Assembly: GCA_947496175.1 (NCBI GenBank)
Contig: CANMBU010000003.1
Span: forward strand, 124,001 to 188,000
Length of the DNA stretch: 64,000 nt
Reading direction: 5' to 3'
Source: an uncultured Roseovarius sp.
Lineage (GTDB): Bacteria > Pseudomonadota > Alphaproteobacteria > Rhodobacterales > Rhodobacteraceae
In this document: piece by piece, positions 9,602-17,915 of the stretch
Layout of the letters: each line of letters opens with the position of its first letter
How positions within the stretch are numbered: position 1 is the stretch's first letter
Position numbers and translations under genes: made by a program
The notes under the pieces: generated by a model
What the model saw: only the letters and a program-made list of their open reading frames with translations
Databases searched by the model: none
Told to the model about the DNA's origin: nothing

Positions 9602-9865
9602 ATGGACGACCAGACGCCCGGAGCCGAGAGCAGCTATCGCGTAACCGCAGACGAGCTGCGCCAGTTTATCGAGCGTTTTGAACGCCTTGAGTCTGAGAAG
9701 AAAGACATCGCCGATCAGCAGAAAGAGGTGATGGCCGAAGCCAAGGCGCGCGGCTATGACACCAAGGTCATGCGCAAAGTCATCGCACTTCGCAAACGTG
9801 ATAAGGATGATCTGGCCGAAGAAGAGGCCGTGCTGGACATGTATAAGGAAGCGTTGGGCATGTAA
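9602..9865 (+). CDS. gapR: GapR family nucleoid-associated protein (DUF2312)
   Basis: 87 residues, almost the same length as Caulobacter GapR. The sequence [19 protein letters not shown] followed by [21 protein letters not shown] is the DUF2312 signature. GapR clamps around overtwisted AT-rich DNA ahead of replication and transcription forks and stimulates topoisomerases; it is essential or near-essential in Caulobacter. The gene is monocistronic here, converging with the next gene 9 bp after its stop. Confidence 0.93.
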   Translation: MDDQTPGAESSYRVTADELRQFIERFERLESEKKDIADQQKEVMAEAKARGYDTKVMRKVIALRKRDKDDLAEEEAVLDMYKEALGM

Positions 9866-9874
9866 GCCGCGAGA

Positions 9875-10750
9875 TCAGGGCGCAATCATATTCACGCCCG
9901 AGACCCGCGCGACCTCAAACACATCCTCGTCATAGATCTCGGACAGCCGGTCAATCAGCTCTTCTGACCAGCCGGGCAAATCCAGCTCTTCTTCGATTTC
10001 CTCTTCTTTCACGAACTTGTCCAGAAACGCCACGATCACACGGCGTTTCTGGATTTCCGTCATATCCGGTTGACTGGCCATGTAGGTCTCAAACCGCTGG
10101 ACGCCTTCTCCGGTCATGATCTCTTTGATCAGCATGTATTCGCCCTGAAAGCTTGCGTTCGGGTCAAGCCCGGCCAGTTCGCGCACCACCTGACCCCAGA
10201 TGAGGGGCGTGTCTTCGTTGCACCAAATCGTCATGGGCATATCGGGATGCGCCTCACGCAGACGCCGCACCATGTCGGTCCAGCGAAACGCGCCCGGATC
10301 GACCCCGTTGAGCATATCCGTCATCGTCTCAAACGGTGTCTTTGGCAAAATCGCCGGGAAAAACGTGGCCAGATCGCGCAAACCCACAAAGAACTCTATG
10401 TCGTCATTGGGAAAGATCTGGCGAAACGCCTCCATGCGGGCGGCGGCCTGGGGATAAAGCTGGCCTTGTCCCACGGCCATCTTTTGCGTTCCGAAAAATC
10501 CCTGGTTGGACAGGACCAGCCGATCCGCGGCGGGATCATGGTTGATTGTATCCAGCACGATATCGCGCGCCTCGTCATTGATCCCGGATTTCATCGCGGC
10601 GTTTAGAATATCACGCAAAAGCTTGCGATAGACGCGCGGGTCGGGCACATCGGTGCCAAGCGCCGACAGGCGTTCCTTGTTCTCTAACAGGCACTGAATG
10701 AGCCTGTCATCGTCTGTCATATGCGCGCCCGCGTGGATGACGACCTGCAT
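9875..10750 (-). CDS. conserved protein of unknown function, sulfotransferase-like N-terminus
   Basis: 291 residues from the ATG at 10750, which has GAGGGG six bases upstream; an in-frame start 93 bp further out is less likely. The beginning MQVVIHAGAHMTDDD resembles the P-loop-like start of sulfotransferase-fold proteins, but no complete PAPS-binding signature could be recognised. The C-terminal third is strongly acidic (VKEEEIEEELDL). No signal peptide or membrane span was seen. It is probably cytoplasmic with unknown substrate. Confidence 0.6.
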   Translation of the reverse strand: MQVVIHAGAHMTDDDRLIQCLLENKERLSALGTDVPDPRVYRKLLRDILNAAMKSGINDEARDIVLDTINHDPAADRLVLSNQGFFGTQKMAVGQGQLYPQAAARMEAFRQIFPNDDIEFFVGLRDLATFFPAILPKTPFETMTDMLNGVDPGAFRWTDMVRRLREAHPDMPMTIWCNEDTPLIWGQVVRELAGLDPNASFQGEYMLIKEIMTGEGVQRFETYMASQPDMTEIQKRRVIVAFLDKFVKEEEIEEELDLPGWSEELIDRLSEIYDEDVFEVARVSGVNMIAP

Positions 10751-10882
10751 GTTTGCCCCTCGGGATCGTTTGTCTGGAATATACCGGCTTTGACGGCCAT
10801 GAAAACCGGATTCACATTGCCGCGCAAAGAAGGTGATTTTCATCTTGCAGAATGCGTCCGAGATGCGTAATCAGGCGCCCGT

Positions 10883-10958
10883 GCCCCTATAGCTCAGCTG
10901 GTAGAGCAACTGATTTGTAATCAGTAGGTCCGCGGTTCGAGTCCGTGTGGGGGCACCA
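10883..10958 (+). tRNA. tRNA-Thr (anticodon UGU)
   Basis: A complete 76-nt cloverleaf with encoded CCA. The acceptor stem pairs GCCCCTA with TGGGGGC, the D arm is AGCTCAGCTGGTAGAGC, and the anticodon stem ACTGA/TCAGT encloses loop TTTGTAA, which gives TGT. The T arm contains GGTTCGAGTCC. Its last 17 bases recur at 12376-12392, marking it as the integration site of the element that follows. Confidence 0.96.
10942..10958 (+). repeat. left attachment repeat (tRNA-Thr 3' end)
   Basis: The 17 bases TCCGTGTGGGGGCACCA, the 3' end of tRNA-Thr, are repeated exactly at 12376-12392. This is the pattern left by a tyrosine-recombinase element that inserted into a tRNA 3' end. Confidence 0.88.
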
Positions 10959-11111
10959 CTGAATTAAAAATAAATAAAATCAAATACTTAAGAGGTATTC
11001 TTAAATCATCATGCGAGTGGGGAATTATTCCATATCTGTCGTGGTTTATCCTGTGATTCCAGTGCGATACATTAATTGTAAGCCTTTTTTGTGATCAGAT
11101 TTTTGAACGGA

Positions 11112-11154
11112 ATTGCGCATAAATTACGCATAAAAATCTGAAATTACGCACGAC
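11112..11154 (+). repeat. cluster of ATTACGCA repeats, possible recombinase arm sites
   Basis: Three related units, ATTGCGCATAAA (11112), ATTACGCATAAA (11123) and ATTACGCACGAC (11143), lie close together. Two more, TACGCATAAA and CTACGCACAG, lie at 12321-12340 near the other end of the element. Repeated short sites near both ends are what arm-type integrase sites look like, but this is an inference. Confidence 0.45.
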
Positions 11155-11405
11155 TGTTCGTATTAACGTTTCATGGTTGCTCGCCCCACCTTTCAGCAAC
11201 CAATTGGAGGAACGGTTTTGACGATACTACAGAGGGGCAATGTCGCTTTATCTGGTTAAGTTGAAAAACGACTGACTTATCATCAACTTAATTAAAATTT
11301 TAGGCGGTAAGTAGCTGATTCCCTTGACTTAATCAGACCCAGCGGCTATGCTAATGATAATCCGATGCGTGAGCGGTCGGTAATTGACGGTACATAATCC
11401 ATCGG

Positions 11406-11425
11406 GAGGAGCGCTTGCGCTCCTC
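11406..11425 (-). terminator. perfect hairpin after the DUF3800 gene
   Basis: Arms GAGGAGCGC and GCGCTCCTC (9 bp) with a 2-base spacer, 9 bases past the DUF3800 stop on its transcribed strand. There is no U-tract, so its activity as a terminator is uncertain. Confidence 0.45.
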
Positions 11426-11433
11426 TCTAGTCA

Positions 11434-12213
11434 TTAAGGGATGTGTTTCGCCCCATAGCCCCAAATTTTTCCGTGTGCTGATCGATCATACTTCTGATTG
11501 CCAAGTATATCAGACACTTTGCTAGCGAACGGTGCATCTCGTACTTTATGCCCCATATTATGGCGAATTGTGTAGTGAGACGGGTGGGCAAGAAGGTCGC
11601 AGAGCTGAAGGCCAGCAACATTATCCTTCTTAGTCCTGAATTTTAGTTTAGAAGATGGAATGCGCTCTTGCACCAGGGCCCTAGGAGCAAAACGTGTTCC
11701 CATTTGCTTAAAGTGCGCAAACTCGTCCTGAAGTGCTTTGTCCTGAGGCTTTGATCTTGCTTCGGGCATAATGTCACCAATCGAGAACTTGCGCTGTAAT
11801 AGCTGCGCATACTTTTCGACAATAACCTCCATTAGTACATGGTATGGATGTGTTCGCTCCCAATGGTGCTTGAGAGCCAATTCCTGTTTGTCCACTAGCA
11901 CCGTTATGACGGTGTATTCTGCTTCATTGAAAACGCGAAGAATCTGTTCATCAAAGTGCGCTCTGGTCTCAGGTACTTTGAGGCACTCAAATGGACCTTT
12001 ACTTTGGCGAATGTCGGACCGGTGAAAGCAAATCGGTGTATCAGGATCTTCGTCAAAGACTTCGGCTTTAATGCGGTTGAATGCCGGTACCGAGTAATCC
12101 CTCGCATGTTCAATTTTCATGACCACACCAGTCAAACTTAGGTATCTATATTTTTCGAGGTCAAGGCGTGTCATTCTGTCAACGCCATGTTCATCTAGAT
12201 ACATTCTATACAT
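11434..12213 (-). CDS. DUF3800 family protein (cargo of the tRNA-Thr element)
   Basis: 259 residues from the ATG at 12213. The open frame extends 38 codons further upstream, but those residues look like an accidental hydrophobic stretch and the family starts at the MYLDEHG motif. The DUF3800 pattern is present: an N-terminal LDE motif with a following conserved LSLTGVV strand, a central TVITVLVDK strand and a C-terminal GLQLCDLLAHP motif. The acidic motifs and RNase-H-like arrangement suggest a nuclease-type fold, and members are common in islands and defence regions; activity is untested. It is AT-rich relative to neighbouring genes and has a weak ribosome binding site. Confidence 0.75.
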   Translation of the reverse strand: MYRMYLDEHGVDRMTRLDLEKYRYLSLTGVVMKIEHARDYSVPAFNRIKAEVFDEDPDTPICFHRSDIRQSKGPFECLKVPETRAHFDEQILRVFNEAEYTVITVLVDKQELALKHHWERTHPYHVLMEVIVEKYAQLLQRKFSIGDIMPEARSKPQDKALQDEFAHFKQMGTRFAPRALVQERIPSSKLKFRTKKDNVAGLQLCDLLAHPSHYTIRHNMGHKVRDAPFASKVSDILGNQKYDRSAHGKIWGYGAKHIP

Positions 12214-12375
12214 GAGGAAAGCATGGTCTGTGCAACCGGAAAGAGTCAATGCGGCAAGTTCAGAGATGCCGCTCGCAAGTTGGATGATCACGAGAACTAA
12301 CCAAAAAACCGGAAAAAATGTACGCATAAACTACGCACAGACCCCCTAAATCTCGCTGTAGCAACAAAACTAAAA

Positions 12376-12392
12376 TCCGTGTGGGGGCACCA
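12376..12392 (+). repeat. right attachment repeat
   Basis: An exact second copy of the 17-base end of tRNA-Thr (TCCGTGTGGGGGCACCA). It closes the 1.4-kb element, with unrelated sequence on either side of it. Confidence 0.88.
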
Positions 12393-12615
12393 TTCTCTTC
12401 CCGAAAACCGATTAGGTTTTGTACACTTTGTTCGCTCCGGCTTTCACAATTGCGTCATGGCTGAGCGACCCTTGATGCATGTATGTGCAGGATTTACAGG
12501 GGTTTGGGTGCATCAATGCCTGTAAACATCAGGCGGCCCCGCCAAGAAAAACCTTGTTCGCCAAACGGCTCGCATGTTTGTTTGATATCAACCAAAGCTC
12601 GGGAAGGAAGATCCG

Positions 12616-13065
12616 ATGAAAAGACTATTGTTATCAGCGACGCTCGCGTTGGCGCCGGTCGCGGGGCACGCCGCAGAGGGCGAGCGCGTTCAGGTCAAGG
12701 GAGAAATCATTGATACCTGGTGTTACTACTCAGGTGTCATGGGGGGGCCTGAAGCTGTTGTCGGCTCGGCGCATCACACCTGTGCGCTCTGGTGTTCAGC
12801 AGGGGGCATCCCTGTTGGCCTGTTAGGTGAAGACGGTGAAATCTACATGGTCCTGAAGATTGAGGGTGACGACGGGTCGGCCAGTGGCGACACGCAGCTC
12901 AAGCTGGCCAGCCATGAGATCGAGGCTGACGGCATTCTCTACAAACGCGACGGTCTGAATTATCTGGTGGTGGAAGAGGTTGTCGCCGATCTTGGCATCA
13001 CCAATCTCAACCACGAAGACTTCGGTCCTGTGCCGGGCTTTGCCATCCCGAAACCCAAGAAGTGA
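12616..13065 (+). CDS. exported cysteine-containing protein upstream of SCO1 homologue
   Basis: 149 residues with a signal peptide (MKRLLLSATLALAPVAGHAA, cleavage after about residue 20). The mature part has three cysteines (WCYYSG and HHTCALWC) around a histidine pair, a plausible metal or redox site. GGAAGGAAG lies just upstream of the ATG. It ends 8 bp before the start of the next exported protein, and the third gene is a SCO1/SenC copper chaperone, so a role in periplasmic copper handling or cytochrome oxidase maturation is likely by association. No named family was recognised. Confidence 0.75.
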   Translation: MKRLLLSATLALAPVAGHAAEGERVQVKGEIIDTWCYYSGVMGGPEAVVGSAHHTCALWCSAGGIPVGLLGEDGEIYMVLKIEGDDGSASGDTQLKLASHEIEADGILYKRDGLNYLVVEEVVADLGITNLNHEDFGPVPGFAIPKPKK

Positions 13066-13073
13066 GCCCTGCC

Positions 13074-13649
13074 ATGAAAAAGTTTATCTTGTCTCTCGCC
13101 TGCATGGCGCTTCCGATGGCTGCCAGTGCCGAGGATTTCTCGGCCAATTCAGAAGCCAAAACCTGGAACCTTTTCGCAGAACAACCCGCACGATTTGAGG
13201 CCAAGGTCGTGGATATTCTGTGCGAACTATCAGGCGATTGCCCGGACAATTGCGGGGATGGCAAGCGTCAGCTGGGCCTGTTGCGCGCGGCCGACGGTGT
13301 GCTGGTCTATCCCAACAAGAACAGCCAGCCTGCCTTTACCGGGGCAGCTTTGGAACTGGCCCCGTATTGCCAGGCGGATGTCGAGGTGGACGGTCTTATG
13401 ATTGAGGATCCGGATCTTGGAGCTCAAAACGTCTATCTTATTCAGAAAATCCGCAATGTGGGTGATGCCGAATGGGTCAAGGCCAACACCTGGACCAAGA
13501 AGTGGGCGGCGGCTCATCCGGAAGCCAAAGGGAAAGGTCCGTGGTTCCGCCGCGATCCTCGCGTAAAAGCTAAAATCGAGAAGAACGGCTATCTTGGGCT
13601 GGGCTTGGAAACCGATGAGGCGTTCATCGCAGACTGGTTCTCTGAATGA
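13074..13649 (+). CDS. exported protein of the SCO1 operon, unknown function
   Basis: 191 residues from the ATG at 13074; a GTG at 13062 is in frame but would bury the signal peptide MKKFILSLACMALPMAASAED. The mature region has a cysteine group (CELSGDCPDNC, with another at APYC) that looks suited to metal binding or disulfide exchange. The stop overlaps the SCO1-like start (ATGA), so the genes are translationally coupled. It has the same general plan as the preceding gene (signal peptide, early cysteine cluster), which suggests a pair working together. No named domain was recognised. Confidence 0.75.
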   Translation: MKKFILSLACMALPMAASAEDFSANSEAKTWNLFAEQPARFEAKVVDILCELSGDCPDNCGDGKRQLGLLRAADGVLVYPNKNSQPAFTGAALELAPYCQADVEVDGLMIEDPDLGAQNVYLIQKIRNVGDAEWVKANTWTKKWAAAHPEAKGKGPWFRRDPRVKAKIEKNGYLGLGLETDEAFIADWFSE

Positions 13650-14287
13650 AACGCGTTGTCTCAATGCTGGCGGCCGGGTCACTGGCCGCCTCGGCTTGGG
13701 CGCATGATGGCCATGATCACGATGGTGGCACGGCCAGTTCTGTGATTTCGCCGGATGTGGAGCAGGCGCTGAAGGAGGCGCCGACTGCTCTTCCCTGGGA
13801 GGTCGGTGGGCCGTTCGAGCTTATCGATCACACAGGCGAGACGCGCAGTCAGACCGACCCGGATGGCAAGTACCAGCTTTTGTTCTTTGGCTATGCCAAT
13901 TGCCCCGGTATCTGCAGCGCGGCCTTGCCGATGATGGCGCAGGCAGCAGAGCAACTTGAAACGGATGGTATCGAGGCGCAGGCGCTGGTGGTGACGATTG
14001 ACCCCAAACTGGACAATCTTGAGACCATGGGGCCGAGCCTTGCCAAAATCTCGGATCGCCTCTTGGGCCTGACCGGGACACCTGCGGCATTGGGCGTGGC
14101 CTATGAGGCTTACAATGTGCAGTTTGAGCACCTCTTTGATGATCCGCAATACGGGCCGATCTATTCCCATGGCAGCTTTATCTATGTGCTGGATCCGGAG
14201 GGGAATGTTCTGACGCAAGTGCCGCCGATCCTGCCGCCAGAGCAGGTGAGCCAGATTGTGCAGAAATATGTGAAGGCGGGGTCCTGA
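13646..14287 (+). CDS. SCO1/SenC/PrrC family copper chaperone
   Basis: 213 residues with an N-terminal signal sequence followed by a histidine-rich HDGHDHD stretch. The thioredoxin-like fold has the family's CPGIC copper-binding cysteine pair in the LFFGYANCPGIC strand and the distal histidine in YSHGSFIYVLD. SCO proteins deliver copper to the CuA centre of cytochrome oxidase or act as thiol-disulfide reductases in the periplasm. It is the last gene of a three-gene operon; no oxidase gene is in the window. Confidence 0.92.
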   Translation: MKRVVSMLAAGSLAASAWAHDGHDHDGGTASSVISPDVEQALKEAPTALPWEVGGPFELIDHTGETRSQTDPDGKYQLLFFGYANCPGICSAALPMMAQAAEQLETDGIEAQALVVTIDPKLDNLETMGPSLAKISDRLLGLTGTPAALGVAYEAYNVQFEHLFDDPQYGPIYSHGSFIYVLDPEGNVLTQVPPILPPEQVSQIVQKYVKAGS

Positions 14288-14883
14288 GGGGTGCTGGCCT
14301 AGACAAGCTGCCATTTCCTTCTGTGATTGTGCTAAGGACATGCGCAAATTGTGACACTCAAAACGTCGACGCGCCCCGGTTCGTTGTTGATACAGCTTTG
14401 AACCTTGGGGGCAGTTTCGTCCCGCACGGCGACCTAGTGTCAGCTTTGAACCCAAGATGACACTCCTCGCGCGGAATCAAGGCGCGTAGCGCCGCCGCGC
14501 GATCGCCAGACCGCCCCCCGGGCTGGCGATTGGTCAACGTGGGCGCTTAAATCAACGAATTCGCAGGCTTGGCTGCCATAAAGTGATCTGATCTGATAGC
14601 AGGTCGCCATCCCGCGGTCTGGCCATCGCGCGGCTTCGCACTCCAATTGGCTATGGCAGCAAAGCCCCGCTGAGCGGCCCTTGTACAGGAAATGATTACC
14701 AGAGCTCCAGTGACAGCTTCCAGGCTGAGGCGGGGCTCACCGGGGCACCGCCATTCCATTCATGACATAACCGTCAGCCCCCGCAAACTCCGCTTGCACA
14801 CCGCCCATCCCCCCCCTAGAAGACCCCAGTGATTTTGACCGCCGCGGACGCCTCCGCGGCCCCTATGCACTGGAAGGACGAAC
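14288..14883. other. 596-base gap without a supported gene
   Basis: Only short, unconvincing open frames occur. A 12-bp direct repeat CAGCTTTGAACC lies at 14393-14404 and 14441-14452, and an 8-bp inverted repeat (ATCGCCAG/CTGGCGAT) at 14502-14530. The tig promoter should lie in the last 100 bases. It may contain the worn remains of a gene, but no homology was recognisable by eye. Confidence 0.5.
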
Positions 14884-16212
14884 ATGCAGGTCACAGAGAC
14901 GTTGAAGGAAGGCCTCAAGCGCGGCTACACGATGACGCTTTCGGCCAAAGAGCTTGATGACAAGGTCATGGACAAGCTCAAGGAAGCGCAGCCGGACATT
15001 GAGATGAAGGGTTTTCGCAAAGGTAAGGTGCCCTTGCCGCTGTTGAAAAAACAGTTTGGCGACAAGGTCATGGGTGAGGCCATGCAAGAGGCCGTCGATG
15101 GCGCGATGAATGCGCATTTCGAGGAAACCGGCGAACAGCCCGCCGCGCGCCCCGATGTCAAGATGACCAATGAGGATTGGAAGCCGGGCGAGGATGTCGA
15201 GCTTGACATGAGCTACGAGGCGCTGCCGGACATCCCCGAGGTTGATCTTTCAAAGATCAAAGCGGAACGCCTTGTGGCCAAGGCCGCTGATAAGGACATC
15301 AAGGAAGCATTGGATAACCTGGCCAAGACGGCGCAGGATTTCAAAGACCGCAAAAAAGGCACCAAAGCCAAGGATGGCGATCAGGTTGTCATGGATTTCG
15401 TCGGTCGTGTGGACGGTGAAGCCTTTGACGGTGGAAGCGCCGAGGATTACCCTCTGGTTCTGGGGTCCAATAGCTTCATTCCCGGTTTTGAAGAGCAGCT
15501 TGTCGGCGTGAAAGCCGGTGAAGAGAAGGTTGCCAAGGTCAAGTTCCCGGATGAGTATCAGGCGGAGCATCTGGCCGGGAAGGATGCGGAATTTACCTGC
15601 AATATCAAAGCTGTCAAAGAACCTGTTGCGGCCGAAATAAATGATGAACTGGCCACGAAATATGGTGCGGAGAACCTTGATGCGCTCAAAGTGCAGATCG
15701 GTGAGAAGCTGGAGGCGGAGTATTCCGGCGCGGCTCGCGCGGTGATGAAGCGCGGCATTCTTGATGAGCTCGATAAAATGGTGAGCTTTGAGCTGCCACC
15801 GTCGATGGTCAAGGCCGAAGCGGATTCAATTGCGCATCAGCTTTGGCATGATGAAAATCCCGATGTCGAAGGTCATGATCACCCCGAGATTGAGCCAACG
15901 GAAGAGCACACCAAACTGGCTGAGCGCCGGGTGCGTCTGGGTCTTCTGTTGGCTGAGCTTGGCAAGAAGGCCGAAGTTGAAGTGACCGATGCGGAAATGA
16001 CGCAAGCGGTTATGGAACAAGCGCGTCAGTACCCGGGTCAGGAGCGTGAATTCTTTGAATTCGTTCAGCAAAATCCGCAGATGGGTCAACAGCTGCGCGC
16101 GCCGATCTTTGAGGAAAAGGTCATCGATCATATCGTGGAACAGGCCAAGGTGACGGATAAGGAAGTGACCAAAGCCAAGCTTGAAAAAGCGGTTGAAGCG
16201 CTGGAAGAGTAG
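14884..16212 (+). CDS. tig: trigger factor, ribosome-associated chaperone/prolyl isomerase
   Basis: 442 residues, the normal length. The ribosome-binding signature is [17 protein letters not shown] (the GFRxGKxP motif). The FKBP-type PPIase domain follows at about 165-245 ([31 protein letters not shown] in the sequence), and the C-terminal helical chaperone arms make up the rest. It binds at the ribosome exit tunnel and shields nascent chains. AAGGACGAAC precedes the ATG, and a strong terminator follows. Confidence 0.97.
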   Translation: MQVTETLKEGLKRGYTMTLSAKELDDKVMDKLKEAQPDIEMKGFRKGKVPLPLLKKQFGDKVMGEAMQEAVDGAMNAHFEETGEQPAARPDVKMTNEDWKPGEDVELDMSYEALPDIPEVDLSKIKAERLVAKAADKDIKEALDNLAKTAQDFKDRKKGTKAKDGDQVVMDFVGRVDGEAFDGGSAEDYPLVLGSNSFIPGFEEQLVGVKAGEEKVAKVKFPDEYQAEHLAGKDAEFTCNIKAVKEPVAAEINDELATKYGAENLDALKVQIGEKLEAEYSGAARAVMKRGILDELDKMVSFELPPSMVKAEADSIAHQLWHDENPDVEGHDHPEIEPTEEHTKLAERRVRLGLLLAELGKKAEVEVTDAEMTQAVMEQARQYPGQEREFFEFVQQNPQMGQQLRAPIFEEKVIDHIVEQAKVTDKEVTKAKLEKAVEALEE

Positions 16213-16233
16213 GTGTCAATCGACATCAATAGG

Positions 16234-16267
16234 AACGGGCCGCCCAAATCGCGCGGCCCGTTTTTTT
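16234..16267 (+). terminator. Rho-independent terminator of tig
   Basis: A 10-bp GC-rich stem, AACGGGCCGC with its complement ending at 16262, is followed directly by a T run (16261-16267). It lies 22 bases after the tig stop and between convergent genes. Confidence 0.93.
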
Positions 16268-16287
16268 GTATGAGTGGTCGAAATGCT

Positions 16288-17085
16288 TTAGGCGTCGAAG
16301 GCGCGAGACCCAGACGTTGCAGCGCCTGACAAGGCATTCTGCAAGGCGATTGCGGCGGCGCGCTCGCGCTCGGTTTCTGCAGATGTGATTTGGTCCCGCA
16401 TATAGGTTTTGAGTTCGGGATTCATTGCCGCATCCGGAGTTGGTGCAAGAGCCGCGGCGACTTCTTCTTCTGGCGCAAAGATATCGCCATCGATGCCCGC
16501 AAAGGCCCGCACTTTGCTGATCCGCTGGTCGCTGCAATCAATCAGGGCCGCCAGAGCCTTGACCTTGCCCATATCCGCCGTTTTGCCGACATACCCGTAA
16601 GGCGCATTGTCCGAGCGGTGCAGGATACGGTCCATGAGCGGGTCGATGACCGTGATGATATCTGCGATCCCGGCGGACTTGGCATATTCCATAATCCCAA
16701 CCATCAATTCCGAGGTGGTGTAGGACACGGTGTTTTTGCCATGCCCGCCTGAGAGGCGCTGCCGGTCAACGCAAAACCGAGTTGATTCCCAGACGGTTGC
16801 GCTTCGCAGTGGAGGCTCTCCATCCAGAATGTCAAAAAACACATCCGAGAGCATATGCGGGCCTGTCGTCTGCAAAAGACGCGCGCATCCTGTCACGCCA
16901 TAGCTGTCATTGAGTGTGATGACATAGGCCGGGTCCAGCCCGTCGAACAAGTCAATTTCACGTCCGTTGTGCACATTTACATCCCAGCCCATGCGATCTT
17001 GGAAAACCCGTGCGCGCAGCTGATACATTTCGTCGAGAATTGCCCCAAAGCGATGCTTGTTAAGGGCGTCTACTACCAACAACAT
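16288..17085 (-). CDS. luxI: acyl-homoserine-lactone synthase (LuxI family)
   Basis: 265 residues from the ATG at 17085, preceded by GGAAGGAA; the open frame extends 29 codons further without a ribosome binding site. The LuxI conserved residues are present: LRARVF...W near 25-35, EIDLFD, the GCARLLQTTGPHML stretch and WESTRF. It makes AHL signals from acyl-ACP and S-adenosylmethionine. The tail beyond about residue 205 is longer than in minimal LuxI proteins and rich in alanine and glutamate. It is the last gene of a cassette whose order is XRE regulator, luxR, luxI. Acyl chain length cannot be inferred. Confidence 0.92.
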   Translation of the reverse strand: MLLVVDALNKHRFGAILDEMYQLRARVFQDRMGWDVNVHNGREIDLFDGLDPAYVITLNDSYGVTGCARLLQTTGPHMLSDVFFDILDGEPPLRSATVWESTRFCVDRQRLSGGHGKNTVSYTTSELMVGIMEYAKSAGIADIITVIDPLMDRILHRSDNAPYGYVGKTADMGKVKALAALIDCSDQRISKVRAFAGIDGDIFAPEEEVAAALAPTPDAAMNPELKTYMRDQITSAETERERAAAIALQNALSGAATSGSRAFDA

Positions 17086-17150
17086 TGTCTGTTCCTTCCC
17101 TGTTTTGGTGCGAATGGAAGGAAAGGTAGGCAATGCTCTTGTTTTGGATA

Positions 17151-17167
17151 TTAGGGAAATCCCGTAG
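17151..17167 (-). promoter_or_regulatory. possible LuxR-binding dyad upstream of luxI
   Basis: In the 116-base gap between luxR and luxI lies TTAGGGAAATCCCGTAG, an imperfect dyad with inner arms GGGA/TCCC, about 66 bases before the luxI start. Its size and place fit a lux-type box, but the match is short. Confidence 0.35.
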
Positions 17168-17201
17168 AGCAACTAGAGGTTTCTCAAATAAAAAATGAAG
17201 G

Positions 17202-17915
17202 CTATCCCGGAGTGATCAAGCCCAGGCTGACAGCGCGCCCGACGGCCTGAGCGGTGGTCAGTGCGCAGAGTTTTTCACGGCTGGATCTGATGTGGACCTC
17301 TACTGTGCGCACAGAGATTGAGAGGATATCAGCCACATCCTGTTGCGACTTGCCCGCTGCAATCCATTGTAGGATTTCCACTTCGCGGGCGGACAAGGTC
17401 GCGCGCCCCAGCAGGTACGAGAGACGCTCAGAATGCATCACCGTGTCATGCAGATTGACTGCTAAGGTTTGCACCTGTTGGATCACCTGACCCTTCAGTT
17501 TTATCCAATCCGGTGTGGTCAGGTCAGATGTGACGCTTAACAGACCGGTATCGCCAAACGGGCCGCGCACCGGCACTGTTAGGCCGGATTGCGGCAGGCT
17601 GAAGTCTCTGGCACGGTGGAAGACCGACTGAAACCCGGGGTCTTGCCGAAGGCGTTGCCAGTCTACCGGAGCAATGCTGCGCGATGCGGCCTTTAGCGTG
17701 GGGTCCACAAGGTGAAAGCGTTCGCCCATATAGTGCTCTTTCCAGGCGTCAGGGTAGGTGGTGAAGGCATGGACCTTGCCGGAAATCGGATTGGTGGACG
17801 CATAAGACGCGTAATCCAGGCCGAGCGTGTCGCAAACCGCGCTGAGCTGTTGCACAAAGTCTGTTTGGCCCTTGGGCGTTTTCGCCAGGTCAATGAGGCT
17901 TGTGTACGGAGTCAT
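17202..17915 (-). CDS. luxR: LuxR-family quorum-sensing transcriptional regulator
   Basis: 237 residues from the ATG at 17915, which overlaps the stop of the XRE gene (ATGA); a TTG 48 bases earlier is less likely. The N-terminal autoinducer-binding domain shows the family's ligand-pocket residues: W and Y in DAWKEHYM, DP in LVDPTL and W in VDWQRL. The C-terminal GerE-type helix-turn-helix is SAREVEILQWIAAGKSQQDVA and following residues. It should bind an AHL and control luxI and other genes. Coupling to an upstream XRE gene is an unusual arrangement. Confidence 0.92.
   Translation of the reverse strand: MTPYTSLIDLAKTPKGQTDFVQQLSAVCDTLGLDYASYASTNPISGKVHAFTTYPDAWKEHYMGERFHLVDPTLKAASRSIAPVDWQRLRQDPGFQSVFHRARDFSLPQSGLTVPVRGPFGDTGLLSVTSDLTTPDWIKLKGQVIQQVQTLAVNLHDTVMHSERLSYLLGRATLSAREVEILQWIAAGKSQQDVADILSISVRTVEVHIRSSREKLCALTTAQAVGRAVSLGLITPG

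Larger units (their letters stand above)
10959..11433. other. AT-rich non-coding left end of the integrated element
   Basis: 475 bases without a convincing gene. It holds TACGCA-type repeats (11112-11154) and a 28-codon open frame at 11173-11259 with no support as a gene. At 11406-11425 is a perfect 9-bp hairpin (GAGGAGCGC arms), just past the DUF3800 stop, which may terminate that gene. Confidence 0.6.
10959..12375. mobile_element. small tRNA-Thr-integrated element or remnant, 1.4 kb, without integrase
   Basis: The segment between the two 17-bp repeats is visibly richer in A+T than its surroundings and carries only one substantial gene (DUF3800) on the minus strand. Short TACGCA repeats lie near both ends and could be arm-type recombinase sites. 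No integrase, excisionase or replication gene is present. It is therefore either a deletion remnant of a larger island or a satellite mobilised by another element. Confidence 0.8.

Noticed and set aside
11173..11259. 28-codon open frame in the tRNA-Thr element
   Set aside because: No clear ribosome binding site before the ATG, no similarity recognised; could be a broken gene start but cannot be supported.
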